Of a DNA stretch of 64,000 bases, positions 1 to 9,168 are shown piece by piece. Where the stretch lies: positions 186,001-250,000 of the forward strand of contig CAJJBI010000006.1 of NCBI GenBank assembly GCA_905182465.1, written 5' to 3'. A model generated the notes under the pieces. It did not search any database and was not told where the DNA came from. It saw only the letters and a list, made by a program, of their open reading frames with translations. The DNA comes from Opitutaceae bacterium BACL24 MAG-120322-bin51 (GTDB taxonomy: Bacteria; Verrucomicrobiota; Verrucomicrobiia; Opitutales; Coraliomargaritaceae). Numbering within the stretch: the stretch's first letter is position 1; each line of letters opens with the position of its first letter. A program made the position numbers and the translations under genes.

Positions 1-213
1 CTTTGGGCGCGAAATCTTATGCTACTCCGCCTTGTCGATTGTCCGACTGTTTTGATGGAGCCGTATATTGCCAATAGCCATAGTAGCTATGCACGAATCC
101 AAAAAGCACTGAGCGCAAGGGAATACCACGAGCCGCTCCCAGCAGATGACATTCTGGTCGAATATGCGGATGCGGTGGTGACTGGAGTGCTGCGCACTTA
201 CGAGCGCAATTAG
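1..213 (+). CDS. C-terminal end of a probable N-acetylmuramoyl-L-alanine amidase (partial)
   Basis: The reading frame is open from the first base, so the gene starts outside the window and only the last 70 residues are visible. The stretch RLVDCPTVLMEPYIANS resembles the late part of Amidase_3 enzymes, where a hydrophobic strand ending in VL(V/M)E precedes a loop with a conserved Asn-Ser or Ser-Asn pair. Such enzymes cut the bond between N-acetylmuramic acid and the stem peptide of peptidoglycan and act outside the cytoplasm. The zinc ligands would lie upstream and cannot be checked, so the assignment rests on one short motif. It is convergent with mdh. Confidence 0.4.
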   Translation, partial: LWARNLMLLRLVDCPTVLMEPYIANSHSSYARIQKALSAREYHEPLPADDILVEYADAVVTGVLRTYERN

Positions 214-216
214 ATA

Positions 217-253
217 CAAAAAAAGCCCGCGCAGCGAAGAGGCTGGCGGGCTT
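217..253 (-). terminator. Rho-independent terminator of mdh
   Basis: A GC-rich inverted repeat (GCCCGC-GCAGC paired with GCTG-GCGGGC, one bulged base, loop GAAGAG) lies between the convergent partial gene and mdh. Read on the minus strand the stem is followed directly by a run of eight T residues, as expected for an intrinsic terminator of mdh. On the plus strand the tail is poorer in T, so it probably acts mainly on the minus strand. Confidence 0.8.
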
Positions 254-298
254 GTAAAAAGCTTTATTGGCAAGGGGTATCCGGTGGATGCTCCTGCA

Positions 299-1282
299 TT
301 AAATCAAGTCTTTGACTGCTTCGCGCTCTTCGGCCAGCTCTTGAACGGAGGCGTCGAATTTGGCGCGGCTGAATTCGTTAAGTTCGACGTCGGCCACAAT
401 TTCCACTTTCTGGCCATCGGTGCGGCAAGGGAAGGAGATAATAAGGCCTTCGGGTGTGCCGTAGCTGCCGTCGGAGCAGAGGCACATGCTGAATGTATCC
501 CCGGCTGCGGTCGGTGTGGTCAGCGCGCGAACGGAATCGACGATGCCGTTGGCTGCGGAAGCTGCGGAAGAAGCCCCGCGTGCCTTGATGATGGCGGCGC
601 CACGTGTTTGCACGTCAGGAATGAAGGTGTCTTTGAGCCAAGCTTCATCGCCGATCACTTCGGCTGCTGATTTGCCGCCGATTTGTGCGGAGTAAGCATC
701 GGGATACTGCGTGGCTGAGTGGTTACCCCAGATCGTCATGTTGGTGACTTCAGCCACATCGACGACTGCTTTTTGCGCGAGCTGCGTTTTGGCGCGGTTC
801 TCATCAAGCATAGTCATAGCGAAGAAGCGGTCGCAAGGCACGCCCTCGGCATTGTTCATGGCGATAAGGCAGTTAGTGTTACAAGGGTTGCCGACTACGA
901 GTACGCGTACATCGGCAGCAGCATTGGCAGCAATTGCTTTGCCTTGGCCAGTGAAAACCTTCCCGTTGATGCTGAGTAGATCGCCACGTTCCATACCTGC
1001 TTTGCGTGGAACGGAGCCGACGAGTAGCGCCCAGTTGACGTCCTTAAAGCCTTCGTCCATGTCGGTCGTGGCGACGACATCTTTGAGGAGAGGGAATGCA
1101 CAGTCGTCGAGTTCCATGACGACGCCCTTGAGTGCGTCGAGGGCGGGCGGGATTTCAATTAGATTTAGCGCGACTGGCTGGTCGGGTCCGAACATGGCAC
1201 CCGATGCGATGCGGAAGAGAAGGGCGTAGCCGATGTTGCCAGCTGCGCCAGTGACGGCTATACGTATAGGTTGTTTGCTCAT
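299..1282 (-). CDS. mdh: Malate dehydrogenase
   Basis: NAD-dependent oxidation of malate to oxaloacetate in the TCA cycle, cytoplasmic. The 327-residue protein is of the cytosolic-type MDH family. The Rossmann motif GAAGNIG is at residues 12-18. The substrate arginines R93 and R99 are in [10 protein letters not shown]135 is in GNPCNTN, D160 and R163 are in LDENR, and the catalytic H188 is in [10 protein letters not shown]. The start chosen is the ATG at 1282 ([10 protein letters not shown]), because family members begin just before the first beta strand; an in-frame ATG 63 bases upstream would add a tail unlike the family. It is followed by a strong terminator. It is transcribed separately from the aroG-type gene upstream. 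Confidence 0.95.
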   Translation of the reverse strand: MSKQPIRIAVTGAAGNIGYALLFRIASGAMFGPDQPVALNLIEIPPALDALKGVVMELDDCAFPLLKDVVATTDMDEGFKDVNWALLVGSVPRKAGMERGDLLSINGKVFTGQGKAIAANAAADVRVLVVGNPCNTNCLIAMNNAEGVPCDRFFAMTMLDENRAKTQLAQKAVVDVAEVTNMTIWGNHSATQYPDAYSAQIGGKSAAEVIGDEAWLKDTFIPDVQTRGAAIIKARGASSAASAANGIVDSVRALTTPTAAGDTFSMCLCSDGSYGTPEGLIISFPCRTDGQKVEIVADVELNEFSRAKFDASVQELAEEREAVKDLI

Positions 1283-1385
1283 AATAGGTTTTAGATACTT
1301 GTTTAAAAAGACGTGGGATGGGATACTTCCCTTGGCACAATTCAAGCGCCTAAGGCTTTGCAGCAGCAGGTTAGCTTATTTTTTG

Positions 1386-2438
1386 TTAAACAAAAAGCGG
1401 TGCTAGGTCGGCGTAGCCTTTGCGGATCATCTTCTTGGTGCTTTCCCAGTCGATACAGCCGTCAGTGATCGAGACTCCGTATTTGAGGTCTTCTATGGGC
1501 TGAGGGAAGGACTGGTTGCCGAAGCCGAGGTTACTCTCGACCATAGCGCCAATTACACTGGTTTCGCTCAAGCTCTGGCGCACGATCTCGTCGAAGACCT
1601 CTGGCTGACGGGCGGGGTCTTTGCTGCTATTAGCGTGACTGCAGTCGGTCATGATTGCGGGCGTGAGTTGGGCGGCTTCGAGTTGCTCGCGGACTTGGGC
1701 GACATCTTTGGCGCTGTAGTTGGGGCCGTGAGAGCCACCACGAAGTACGACGTGGCAGTGTGGGTTGCCCTTTGTGGTAAGGGCGTTGGCCCGGCCTTCG
1801 TTATCGATACCGAGAAAAGTCTGCGGCTGGCTGGCCGCTTTGATTGCATTGATCGCAACAGTCAGGCCACCGTCGGTGCCGTTCTTAAAACCGAGTGGCA
1901 TGGAGAGACCTGAGGCCATTTGGCGGTGTGTTTGGCTCTCGGTTGTGCGCGCGCCGATCGCCGACCAACTGATAAGGTCGGCTATGTATTGTGGCGTGAT
2001 CGGGTCGAGCAACTCTGTCGCGGTAGGCAAGCCGAGCTTGATGATGTCGAGGAGGAAGCGGCGCGCGATGCGTAGTCCTTCGGGAATGTCGCTTGTGCCG
2101 TCGAGCTTGGGATCCATGATTAGTCCCTTCCAGCCCACGGTAGTGCGCGGCTTTTCAAAATAGACACGCATCACGATGAGCATGCGGTCGTCAACTTCCT
2201 TCGCTAGCTTGGCTAGTTTCTCGGCATATTCCCGGCCAGCCTTAAGGTCGTGGATCGAGCAGGGGCCGATCACGACGAGCAAGCGGCGATCTTTGCCGAA
2301 GATGATCTCGTTGATTGCGTCGCGGCTCTCAGCTACGAATTTATCAGCGGCGTCTGTCTTTTCGATCTCTGCGCAAAGAGCTAACGGAGTCGGGAGCAGC
2401 GTTTTGGAAGTAATGTTAATGTCGGTGACTTTTTTCAC
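1386..2438 (-). CDS. aroG: 3-deoxy-7-phosphoheptulonate synthase (DAHP synthase, class I)
   Basis: First step of the shikimate pathway: condenses phosphoenolpyruvate with erythrose 4-phosphate. The protein matches the AroF/G/H (type I alpha) family along its whole length: GPCSIHD with the metal-binding Cys near residue 60, KPRTTVGWKG, WSAIGARTTESQTHR, GFKNGTDG, DCSHANSSK and SITDGCIDW. The open frame continues upstream to 2618, but that tail is low-quality sequence and overlaps the divergent ygfZ-like gene. I prefer the GTG at 2438, which gives 350 residues, the length of E. coli AroG. No Shine-Dalgarno motif supports any start. Which aromatic amino acid inhibits it cannot be read from the sequence. 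Confidence 0.92.
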   Translation of the reverse strand: MKKVTDINITSKTLLPTPLALCAEIEKTDAADKFVAESRDAINEIIFGKDRRLLVVIGPCSIHDLKAGREYAEKLAKLAKEVDDRMLIVMRVYFEKPRTTVGWKGLIMDPKLDGTSDIPEGLRIARRFLLDIIKLGLPTATELLDPITPQYIADLISWSAIGARTTESQTHRQMASGLSMPLGFKNGTDGGLTVAINAIKAASQPQTFLGIDNEGRANALTTKGNPHCHVVLRGGSHGPNYSAKDVAQVREQLEAAQLTPAIMTDCSHANSSKDPARQPEVFDEIVRQSLSETSVIGAMVESNLGFGNQSFPQPIEDLKYGVSITDGCIDWESTKKMIRKGYADLAPLFV

Positions 2439-2513
2439 GGGCGGAATGAGTAAAGTAGCTTTGCGGCAGGAACAAGCCCAATTACTTGAACGATGTGAGT
2501 TGAAACTTTTAAA

Positions 2514-3446
2514 ATGCAATCTACGACTCTTCTTATGGACCCTTCCAAAAGCTTTTACCAATACGCACCCGCTGCACATTTCCTCGTCACGGACGAAGAT
2601 GCGGCGGACTTTTTGCAAAGCCAGTTTACTAACGAACTGCGGCCCTTCGAGTTGGGGCAGGCTACCTATGGTCTATGGCTGGATGTGAAGGGTAAAGTAA
2701 TCGCCGACAGCGTGGTGATTTGCGAAGGGGCGGAGCAGTTTCGAGTGATTAGCGAGTGCTGCGTTGGCGAGTTGATTGCGACGCACATGAGGCGGCACAT
2801 CATCGCGGATGATGTAGAGATCGAGCATTGCGAGTCGGGTTACGGATTCGAACTACCTACTCAAGCTGTTGAAGCGCTTGGTTTAGAGTGCCCGGAGAGT
2901 GGGCAATTTCTACGAATTGAAGGGGGGATTCTCTACTCTGTCCATGATTCCATATATAATATGGTAGTTCATACAGAGCCAGCGGCCAAACTTGCCTTTG
3001 AGAAATTGACAGATTTGGGTTTTATTGAATTATCCGCATCCGATCGCGGTCTTGCACGCATTGATCGTGGTAGGCCCTTAGTTCCGGATGAGATCGGCGC
3101 GGCCGATATGCCAGGGGAGGGCGGTCTGGAGCGTGATGCGATTTCGTTTACGAAAGGCTGCTACCTAGGTCAAGAAGTGGTTGCGCGCATGCACAACGTA
3201 GGCAAAGCGCAGCGCGGCCTCTTTGTGGTCCGTGGTGAAGGTGTGATCCCAGAGTTGCCGCTCGCCCTCACGAATAGCGACTCGAAGCAAGTTGGCGAAC
3301 TGCGCACAGCCTATCTGGATGGTCAGACTTGGCAGGGCGTAGCAATTTTGAAAACACGTTTTGCAGGCGTGGGTGAAACTCTAAGATATGAAACCTATGA
3401 AGTGAGTGTTGTAAGAGCACTCCGGGAAGGACTTGCAAATGACTGA
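2514..3446 (+). CDS. ygfZ: YgfZ/GcvT-family folate-binding protein
   Basis: Folate-binding protein of the YgfZ/CAF17 family, known to support assembly or repair of certain iron-sulfur enzymes in a tetrahydrofolate-dependent way. The family signature KGCYLGQE is at residues 214-221, followed by the usual VARMHNVGKAQR stretch. It is 310 residues long; YgfZ of E. coli is 326. An alternative start is the ATG at 2535 (MDPSKSF), and no Shine-Dalgarno motif separates the two choices. It diverges from the DAHP synthase gene and overlaps by 8 bases the small gene downstream, so the two are probably translated together. Two further iron-sulfur assembly genes, sufU and sufE, lie elsewhere in the window. 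Confidence 0.85.
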   Translation: MQSTTLLMDPSKSFYQYAPAAHFLVTDEDAADFLQSQFTNELRPFELGQATYGLWLDVKGKVIADSVVICEGAEQFRVISECCVGELIATHMRRHIIADDVEIEHCESGYGFELPTQAVEALGLECPESGQFLRIEGGILYSVHDSIYNMVVHTEPAAKLAFEKLTDLGFIELSASDRGLARIDRGRPLVPDEIGAADMPGEGGLERDAISFTKGCYLGQEVVARMHNVGKAQRGLFVVRGEGVIPELPLALTNSDSKQVGELRTAYLDGQTWQGVAILKTRFAGVGETLRYETYEVSVVRALREGLAND

Positions 3447-3639
3447 TTTATCCAGCAACGAGGTGGCGGAAATTGCCTGCATTTTCGTGAACTTAGGTGC
3501 GCCTGAAAAGCAAGCCAGAGTGATGGCGTCGCAGTTGATAAAAAGAGCCGAGCAAATCGCTCAAGAGCGAGATATTTCAAAAGTCGAGGCGACCGAGAGC
3601 CTACTGAAACAAGTGCTTGAGGCGCGGCAGGGGTCTTGA
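3439..3639 (+). CDS. Small conserved-looking helical protein, function unknown
   Basis: Encodes 66 residues, predicted almost wholly alpha-helical, with no cysteines after residue 20 and no membrane segment. The ATG at 3439 is chosen because it is preceded at good spacing by GGGAAGG, one of the few clear ribosome binding sites in this window; a TTG two codons upstream is less likely. The start overlaps the end of the ygfZ-like gene by 8 bases, which points to translational coupling and a possible role alongside that protein. I do not recognise a family. Confidence 0.65.
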   Translation: MTDLSSNEVAEIACIFVNLGAPEKQARVMASQLIKRAEQIAQERDISKVEATESLLKQVLEARQGS

Positions 3640-3716
3640 GATGGCTCTGAGATGGGCTTCGAGCGGTAAGCAAGTCTGAAAGGCTCAAAAAACCTAGGCT
3701 TAAAGCCGATTTTATA

Positions 3717-3745
3717 TTGACGCTTCTGTCACTCGCTTCTCTTAT
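3717..3745 (+). promoter_or_regulatory. Candidate sigma-70 promoter of the HU gene
   Basis: TTGACG, then 17 bases, then TCTTAT, in the gap between the small helical protein and the HU gene. The -35 box matches the consensus at 5 of 6 positions, the -10 box at 4 of 6. It would give a leader of about 40 bases that has no Shine-Dalgarno motif. Confidence 0.4.
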
Positions 3746-3792
3746 CGGCGACGGTCATGTGGCCATCAACCTCAACAACATAATTATATTAT

Positions 3793-4068
3793 ATGAACAA
3801 AGCACAACTCGTTGCAGAAGTACAAAAATCACTCGGTGCAGACACCTCCAAAGCAGCCGCAGAGCGCTCAATCCAAGCCGTTCTTGAAGGTATCAAAAAG
3901 GGTGTTAAAAAGGATAAGAATGTTCAACTCATCGGCTTCGGCACTTTCTCAGTAACAAAGCGTGCTGCTCGTGACGGCATCAACCCACAGACTCGCGAGA
4001 AGATTCGTATCAAGGCTTCCAAAGCTGTGAAATTCAAAGCAGGTGCTGGCCTCAAGGCAGTCCTCTAA
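3793..4068 (+). CDS. hup: HU family DNA-binding protein
   Basis: Nucleoid protein of the HU/IHF family that binds and bends DNA without strong sequence preference, as a homodimer. At 91 residues it has the normal length. The N-terminal helices start MNKAQLVAEVQKS. The beta-arm region carries IGFGTFSVTKRAARDGINPQT, with the Gly-Phe-Gly turn and the family's Asn-Pro near residue 68 that intercalates in DNA. The C-terminus is Lys/Ala-rich, as usual. It is a single-gene unit with its own candidate promoter and a strong terminator. The start is supported by family length; the leader is A/T-rich without a Shine-Dalgarno motif. Confidence 0.95.
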   Translation: MNKAQLVAEVQKSLGADTSKAAAERSIQAVLEGIKKGVKKDKNVQLIGFGTFSVTKRAARDGINPQTREKIRIKASKAVKFKAGAGLKAVL

Positions 4069-4124
4069 GATTCTCCAGGACACGCTTCGCTAAGCGATTT
4101 CCAAACCGCATAGTTTAAACTTTC

Positions 4125-4163
4125 AAAACCCGCAGTTTCCATTCGGAAGCTGCGGGTTTTTTC
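4125..4163 (+). terminator. Rho-independent terminator after the HU gene
   Basis: Long inverted repeat AAAACCCGCAG-TTTCC / GGAAG-CTGCGGGTTTT with a four-base loop and a run of T residues, 57 bases after the HU stop codon. One of the clearest intrinsic terminators in the window. Confidence 0.9.
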
Positions 4164-4364
4164 GTATTAAAATTGGGATTCGCGCTCAGCGTGTCCGCCA
4201 TTCAGTTGGAACGGTCACACTTGAGTGTGTCCCTTTATTCTACCGTATTCGTACGGCAATTAACATGACCACCCGCAAAAATTCCCCCTTTGCGGTTGCC
4301 AGTGACCCTTAAGCTATCCTTATTGAAAAGCTTTTAGAATCATTCTTCACTTGGAACCAGTATT
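4164..4364 (+). other. leuC upstream region with short hairpins
   Basis: About 200 non-coding bases between the HU terminator and leuC. Three short perfect hairpins can be read: CACAC-TTGA-GTGTG (4216-4229), CCGTA-TTCG-TACGG (4243-4256) and CCGCAAA/TTTGCGG (4274-4293). None is followed by a T run. I see no leucine-rich leader peptide and no T-box sequence. It could be a transcribed leader, but no regulator can be named. Confidence 0.3.
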
Positions 4365-5789
4365 ATGGGCAAAAGCTTATTTGAAAAAGTATGGAATGCG
4401 CACGCCGTTCGCCAGTTGGTTAACGGTCAGACGCAATTATTAATTGGTACTCACCTTATCCACGAGGTCACGAGTCCGCAGGCCTTTGGCATGCTCCGTG
4501 ACCGCGATTTGAAGGTGCAATATCCCCACCGCACCTTCGCCACGGTCGACCATATTGTACCGACCAACGAATCGGTAGAGCCCTACAGCGACCCGCTAGC
4601 ACAGGGTATGATAGAGGAGCTACGTAAGAATTGCGCGGATAACAATGTCACTTTCTTCGACACTAATACTGGCAAACAGGGTGTTGTCCACATCGTGGGT
4701 CCCGAACAGGGCATCACGCAGCCCGGTACTACCATTGCCTGCGGGGATTCTCACACTGCGACGCATGGTGCTTTCGGTGCCATCGCTTTTGGTATTGGCA
4801 CTAGTCAAGTGCGCGATGTACTCGCGACTCAGACTATCGCCTTGAACGAACTCAAAGTGCGCCGAATTAATGTGAATGGCACCTTGCCTCCTGGCGTTTA
4901 TGCTAAGGACGTAGTTTTACACATCATCCGTCTCCTCGGCACACAGGGTGGCACTGGCTACGCCTACGAGTATGCTGGCACGACATTCGATAAGTTCACA
5001 ATGGAAGAGCGCATGACAGTCTGTAATATGTCGATTGAGGGCGGTGCCCGTGTTGGCTATGTGAATCCTGACGAAACGACTTTCGAATACCTCAATGGCC
5101 GTCCCTACTCGCCGAAAGGCGCGGCATGGGATGCCGCGGTTGAGCAGTGGAAGTCATTCGCCTCAGACGCAGATTGCACTTTTGATGACGAGGTTGATAT
5201 CGACGCTTCGCAAATCCAGCCCACCGTTACATGGGGGATCACTCCTGGGCAGGGAGTAGGCATTGAGGAAAGTATTCCAGCTATCTCCGATGCGCCCACA
5301 CAGTCGGAGCGGGATTCCGTAGCCGAAGCCCTCGAATACATGCAATTCGAGGGTGGCAGCCCAATTAAAGGCAAGAAGATCGACGTCGCCTTTATCGGTT
5401 CTTGCACGAATGGTCGCCTTTCCGATTTTCAAGAAGTCGCCAAATACGTGAAAGGGCATAAGGTCGCCGAGGGCGTGCAAGCCATCATCGTCCCTGGATC
5501 GCAAGTCGTGGCTAAGATCGCCGAAGACCTAGGCTTGGATAAGATCTTCATTGAGGCGGGATTCGAGTGGCGCGCCGCAGGCTGCTCCATGTGCCTTGCT
5601 ATGAATCCTGACAAACTCGTCGGCGATCAGCTCTGCGCGAGTTCCTCGAATCGTAACTTCAAAGGTCGTCAAGGCAGTCCTACGGGTCGCACCATGCTTA
5701 TGAGCCCAATCATGGTGGCTGCTGCTGCCGTGACTGGCGAAGTATCCGACGCCCGTAATGTCTTTGGCTTCGCTTCAGCGGAAGTCTAG
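4365..5789 (+). CDS. leuC: 3-isopropylmalate dehydratase large subunit
   Basis: Large subunit of isopropylmalate isomerase (aconitase family), which converts 2-isopropylmalate to 3-isopropylmalate in leucine synthesis. The 474-residue protein has the normal length. The three [4Fe-4S] ligands are C347 in IGSCTNGR and C407/C410 in AGCSMC, at the same positions as in E. coli LeuC. Also present are [13 protein letters not shown] (126-138) and the substrate-site stretch NRNFKGRQG near the end. leuD follows 45 bases downstream and supplies the swivelling domain. leuA and leuB are not in the window. The leader has no Shine-Dalgarno motif. Confidence 0.97.
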   Translation: MGKSLFEKVWNAHAVRQLVNGQTQLLIGTHLIHEVTSPQAFGMLRDRDLKVQYPHRTFATVDHIVPTNESVEPYSDPLAQGMIEELRKNCADNNVTFFDTNTGKQGVVHIVGPEQGITQPGTTIACGDSHTATHGAFGAIAFGIGTSQVRDVLATQTIALNELKVRRINVNGTLPPGVYAKDVVLHIIRLLGTQGGTGYAYEYAGTTFDKFTMEERMTVCNMSIEGGARVGYVNPDETTFEYLNGRPYSPKGAAWDAAVEQWKSFASDADCTFDDEVDIDASQIQPTVTWGITPGQGVGIEESIPAISDAPTQSERDSVAEALEYMQFEGGSPIKGKKIDVAFIGSCTNGRLSDFQEVAKYVKGHKVAEGVQAIIVPGSQVVAKIAEDLGLDKIFIEAGFEWRAAGCSMCLAMNPDKLVGDQLCASSSNRNFKGRQGSPTGRTMLMSPIMVAAAAVTGEVSDARNVFGFASAEV

Positions 5790-5834
5790 AAAGCATTTCT
5801 TCTTTTTAAATCCTATTTCTTAATTTTAAAAGCC

Positions 5835-6437
5835 ATGTCCTCCACACCTATTAAAAAAGTCACTGGTAAGGGTGTCTTCGTCCCTGGCGACGACATCGAC
5901 ACCGACCGTATCATCCCAGCACGCTTCATGAAGTGCATTACCTTCGACGGCCTAGGAGAGTATCTCTTCCGCGACGTTCGTAAAACTGAGAGCGGCGAAG
6001 AAAAAAAGCATAATCTCAATGACCCGCGCTTCGCTGAAGCCTCCATCCTCGTGAGTGGTAACAATTTCGGTTGTGGCAGTTCGCGCGAGCACGCACCGCA
6101 ATCGATCCTCCGTGCGGGATACAATGCTGTGATCGCTGGTAGCTTTGCTGAGATCTTCTTTGGTAATTCGACGAACCTTGGTGTAGTCTGCGTGATCGCT
6201 AGCGATACTGACCGCAAAATCATTACCAGCGAGATTGAGAAGCAACCCGAGCTGGATATAACCATCGATGTGGAAAACCACAAGATCTGGTATGGCGACC
6301 AATCCGTGCCCTGTGAGATCAAGCCAGGCGCGCGCGATAGTTTGCTTAGTGGCAATTACGACCCGCTCGACGAACTCCTCGTAGGAGCAGGTGGAGTATC
6401 TAAGACCGCTGGTGCGCTACCCTACATGCAAGCGTGA
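5835..6437 (+). CDS. leuD: 3-isopropylmalate dehydratase small subunit
   Basis: Small subunit of isopropylmalate isomerase, partner of LeuC encoded immediately upstream. The 200-residue protein shows GDDIDTDRIIPARF (residues 18-31), the swivel-domain signature, and FGCGSSREHAPQS (78-90), the loop carrying the substrate-binding Ser-Ser-Arg. Length is typical for the bacterial LeuD type. The ATG is preceded by an A/T-rich stretch without a Shine-Dalgarno motif. leuCD form one transcription unit. The ExbB-like gene starts 101 bases later and is probably separate. Confidence 0.97.
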   Translation: MSSTPIKKVTGKGVFVPGDDIDTDRIIPARFMKCITFDGLGEYLFRDVRKTESGEEKKHNLNDPRFAEASILVSGNNFGCGSSREHAPQSILRAGYNAVIAGSFAEIFFGNSTNLGVVCVIASDTDRKIITSEIEKQPELDITIDVENHKIWYGDQSVPCEIKPGARDSLLSGNYDPLDELLVGAGGVSKTAGALPYMQA

Positions 6438-6538
6438 CACCGATAAGCAATCTGTTAGTTTTGTAGGCGGCTGTATCAAAAGCTAATTATGCGCTTTGCC
6501 AATAGGCGGGACTCTAATCCATATATCCTAATCTACAA

Positions 6539-7102
6539 ATGGACATCTTCACCCACGCTGGAATTTTCATCTATCCGCTTGCGCTTTGCTCAGCAGTAGC
6601 GGTGTTCATCACATTTGAGCGTCTCATCGCCTTGCGTCCGTCGCGTGTCATGCCGGCGGCGATGGTCGATGCCTTTGTTTCGGGTCGTTTCGATGGCGTT
6701 CCCGTGGACTCGGTATCTGTAGTGGGACGTATCGTCGGTTTTCACCAATCGAGACCGTTGGATTCTGACTCGCTCAAAGCCTACGCGCGGCTTGAAGTTA
6801 GCCGGATGGAGCGTGGCATGTTTCTCTTGGAGGTGGTGATCGGCGCTGCCCCCTTAGTTGGTCTGCTCGGCACGGTGACTGGACTCACGCAAGTATTCAG
6901 CGGCTTCTCTGCCGATACTGGTTTGCCCGATCCCGCGACTTTTATTATGGGTATCGCTTTGGCGCTGAACACTACCATTCTCGGATTGACCATCGCGATA
7001 CCGGCCTTGGCGGCGCATGCCTATCTGCTGCGACGTGTTGAATCGATGGCTGCACGCATCGAACTTAGTCTACAAGCGCTCATTCAATCGAAAGAAGCCT
7101 AG
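6539..7102 (+). CDS. MotA/TolQ/ExbB-family proton channel protein
   Basis: Inner-membrane component of an ExbB-ExbD or TolQ-TolR proton channel that energises outer-membrane transport or envelope integrity. The 187 residues contain a first membrane segment near residues 9-27 and the family core GAAPLVGLLGTVTGL followed by ALALNTTILGLTIAIPALAAH, the two pore helices. It is shorter than typical ExbB (about 210-245 residues), because the cytoplasmic loop is reduced. The ExbD-like partner starts 11 bases downstream. No tonB, tolB or pal is in the window, so ExbB and TolQ cannot be told apart. Confidence 0.88.
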   Translation: MDIFTHAGIFIYPLALCSAVAVFITFERLIALRPSRVMPAAMVDAFVSGRFDGVPVDSVSVVGRIVGFHQSRPLDSDSLKAYARLEVSRMERGMFLLEVVIGAAPLVGLLGTVTGLTQVFSGFSADTGLPDPATFIMGIALALNTTILGLTIAIPALAAHAYLLRRVESMAARIELSLQALIQSKEA

Positions 7103-7113
7103 GCATTAGGAGA

Positions 7114-7521
7114 ATGGACACGACTTCTGACTTGATCCGCCGCCGTCGAAGGCAACCCACAATCAACATCGTGCCTTTGGTCGATGTGTTGACCGTTTTG
7201 CTCTTCTTTTTTCTAGTTACGATGCAGTTCAAGCAAGTGAGCACTCTTAACATCACGGTGCCCAAGATCGAAACTGCGGGTGAAAATGAGATAGAAGAGC
7301 AAATTGTGATCGCAGTCAGCCCCGAAGGGGAATTTTATTTAAACGATCGACCAGTTGAGAATGCGGTTCTTGTAGCAGCTATGAAATTAGCAGGCGAGTT
7401 AACGCCAAATATGCCTGTCTTGCTGATCGCGGACGAGGAAGTACCGCTCAAATTTGTGACGGAGGTGATGGATGTCTGCCGTAGTTATCAGCTTAACAAG
7501 ATTAGGCTGCAGTCTCGTTAA
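7114..7521 (+). CDS. ExbD/TolR-family biopolymer transport protein
   Basis: Partner of the ExbB-like protein directly upstream. The 135-residue protein has a basic cytoplasmic start (RRRRRQ), then one membrane helix NIVPLVDVLTVLLFFFLV in which the essential proton-carrying Asp (LVDVL) is present, followed by a periplasmic domain with the usual ExbD fold (VPLKFVTEVMDVCRSYQLNKIRL at the end). Two genes, 11-base spacing, one operon. It is convergent with the SIS-domain gene. Confidence 0.88.
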   Translation: MDTTSDLIRRRRRQPTINIVPLVDVLTVLLFFFLVTMQFKQVSTLNITVPKIETAGENEIEEQIVIAVSPEGEFYLNDRPVENAVLVAAMKLAGELTPNMPVLLIADEEVPLKFVTEVMDVCRSYQLNKIRLQSR

Positions 7522-7610
7522 TCGAGAGACGCTTTTTGTGGCGTCTGGTTCTTTATCGTTTATCTACGAAGTAGGGCTGGCACTACGGAGAAGCAGCGCC
7601 TGTTCCTCCG

Positions 7611-8336
7611 TCAAATTGGCCTACGAATCCGGTGCCGGTATTTGGTGGCCAGCGCCTCGTTGTGCTCGGCGCCACCGTCGGCGTTTTGGCTGACATAGGT
7701 GGGAGGCGTGAGGCCCATTGCAATCAGGTTTTCTATGATTTCCATGGAGAGCAAATTGAGTAGAAGCGCACCGCTCATCGTCGAGGTGGGCCCGACTTTG
7801 TAATCAAATCCAGGGGCATCGATCGCCGCGTCACCAGGCATCCCTCCATTATCCAACACGTAGTCGCCCAGCTCGTAGAGTTTTTTGCCTGAAATATGCC
7901 GCGACGTGGTACTCTTTGACATATCGAGCGATGTCATCACGACCACATCGAGTCCTGCAGACTTGGCTTCCATCGCCACTTCGATTGGGCTGGCGTTCCG
8001 TCCCGAGTTTGAGATGACGAGGACTACATCAGACGCTTGGACGGCATAGCGGTAGGCGTAGCGTTGGAAGAGCCGTGCGCCGTAGCCTACTATTTGTTCT
8101 GGCCAACCGTCTGCTGGGTCGTCGATGCTGCTAACTGGCACTAGGCCGCCCGCGCGGCGCTCGATTTCGGCAGCTAAAATCTGCGAGTGCCCGGAGCCGA
8201 AAGTGTGGAGCACGCCATCGGCAGCGAGGCTTTTGGCGATACGCAAGCCTGCAGCTTTCAGTGTAGCTTTATTATTTTCGTAGACGCTGGCTTGGAGCGC
8301 GAGTGAGGAGTCGTAGAATTTTCGTGCGAGTGACAT
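7611..8336 (-). CDS. SIS-domain sugar-phosphate-binding protein (UPF0309-like)
   Basis: A 241-residue protein with one SIS domain, the fold that binds phosphosugars. It shows [20 protein letters not shown] near residues 45-64 and [18 protein letters not shown] near 105-122, the two serine-rich phosphate-binding loops. Layout and length match the UPF0309 group rather than MurQ, GlmS or KdsD, and no second catalytic domain is present. The substrate is unknown. The family resemblance to MurNAc-6-phosphate etherase is worth noting, since a NamZ-type muramidase is also encoded in this window, but nothing links the two directly. Confidence 0.75.
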   Translation of the reverse strand: MSLARKFYDSSLALQASVYENNKATLKAAGLRIAKSLAADGVLHTFGSGHSQILAAEIERRAGGLVPVSSIDDPADGWPEQIVGYGARLFQRYAYRYAVQASDVVLVISNSGRNASPIEVAMEAKSAGLDVVVMTSLDMSKSTTSRHISGKKLYELGDYVLDNGGMPGDAAIDAPGFDYKVGPTSTMSGALLLNLLSMEIIENLIAMGLTPPTYVSQNADGGAEHNEALATKYRHRIRRPI

Positions 8337-8408
8337 AGGTGGAAAGATCGCAGTTTAAGTGCAGGCACGGCAAGTGCTTTCAATCTTAGCTTAGGTATCT
8401 TGCTTGTG

Positions 8409-9095
8409 CTACTTGTCAGTCTCGTCGCCTAATTCGAACAGGAAATCAGGGAGACCGATATTATATTCTACCTCGCGCACGGTAATGTGACCAATTTCTC
8501 CCGTGCTTTCGTCGACGACTGTGAGTTTTTTTGGCTGGAAATAGGGATCTGTTTGATCAAAAAAGCTTATGTATTCGATACTGCGAACGAGCGTGCTACC
8601 TGCATCGTGCTCTTTGTAGAGAATTGCCTTTACCGGTCGATACCGTTCTGTTTCCCCAATTGGTTTCTCTTCCGTTTGAAGCTCCACGCGGTAAGCTTGG
8701 AACGTCGGGATGTTGAAATCAAACCCGTCAATCTTTCTGAAATGATATTCTGGATTGAGTGCGATTAGGTCGAATAAATTGGTGACAGCTTCTTCTCCGC
8801 TTAAGACGCGAGATCTATTTTTGGAAGTCTCTCTTTCAACTATAGCGATTGCTTTCCCGTCATAGATTATGTTGGCGCGGGCCGTTTTTTTTTGGTTTCG
8901 AATGGAAGCGCGGATGTATTTCTGTTCCTTGCTAGTTAACACCATTTCAAATGCATTACCACCTTCTACCTTTACGGTCGAATGGATGAGAATCGACACA
9001 GGCTTCCCTTGAACTTGTGCACTCAGGGAAGTATCGCTAACCAAACAGATAGCTAAACAAAGTAAGATACCCCACTTCATAGTTGGTGTATTCAT
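8409..9095 (-). CDS. Exported LolA/LolB-like protein, function unknown
   Basis: A 228-residue protein with a clear signal peptide: basic start, hydrophobic WGILLCLAICLVS, and a likely signal-peptidase I site after SLSA near residue 26. The mature part is a predicted beta-rich domain (alternating strands such as AIAIVERET, YRPVKAILY, VRSIEYISFF) in the style of outer-membrane lipoprotein-sorting or DUF4292/LolA-fold proteins. There is no lipobox, so it should be periplasmic. It lies downstream of rho, separated by a PEP-CTERM remnant and a terminator. The function call is weak; secretion is well supported. Confidence 0.6.
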   Translation of the reverse strand: MNTPTMKWGILLCLAICLVSDTSLSAQVQGKPVSILIHSTVKVEGGNAFEMVLTSKEQKYIRASIRNQKKTARANIIYDGKAIAIVERETSKNRSRVLSGEEAVTNLFDLIALNPEYHFRKIDGFDFNIPTFQAYRVELQTEEKPIGETERYRPVKAILYKEHDAGSTLVRSIEYISFFDQTDPYFQPKKLTVVDESTGEIGHITVREVEYNIGLPDFLFELGDETDK

Positions 9096-9116
9096 ATCAA
9101 TCAGGGTTTAAACATA

Positions 9117-9149
9117 AAAGAAGCAGTTTATGGAATAAACGGCTTCTTC
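9117..9149 (-). terminator. Rho-independent terminator downstream of rho and the PEP-CTERM remnant
   Basis: Inverted repeat AAGAAGC-AGTTTAT / ATAAAC-GGCTTCTT with a three-base loop. On the minus strand it is followed by TTTTATG. It lies about 20 bases after the stop codon of the PEP-CTERM remnant. It may be that gene's original terminator, now ending rho transcription. Confidence 0.7.
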
Positions 9150-9168
9150 AGCTTAATTGAAAGAATAT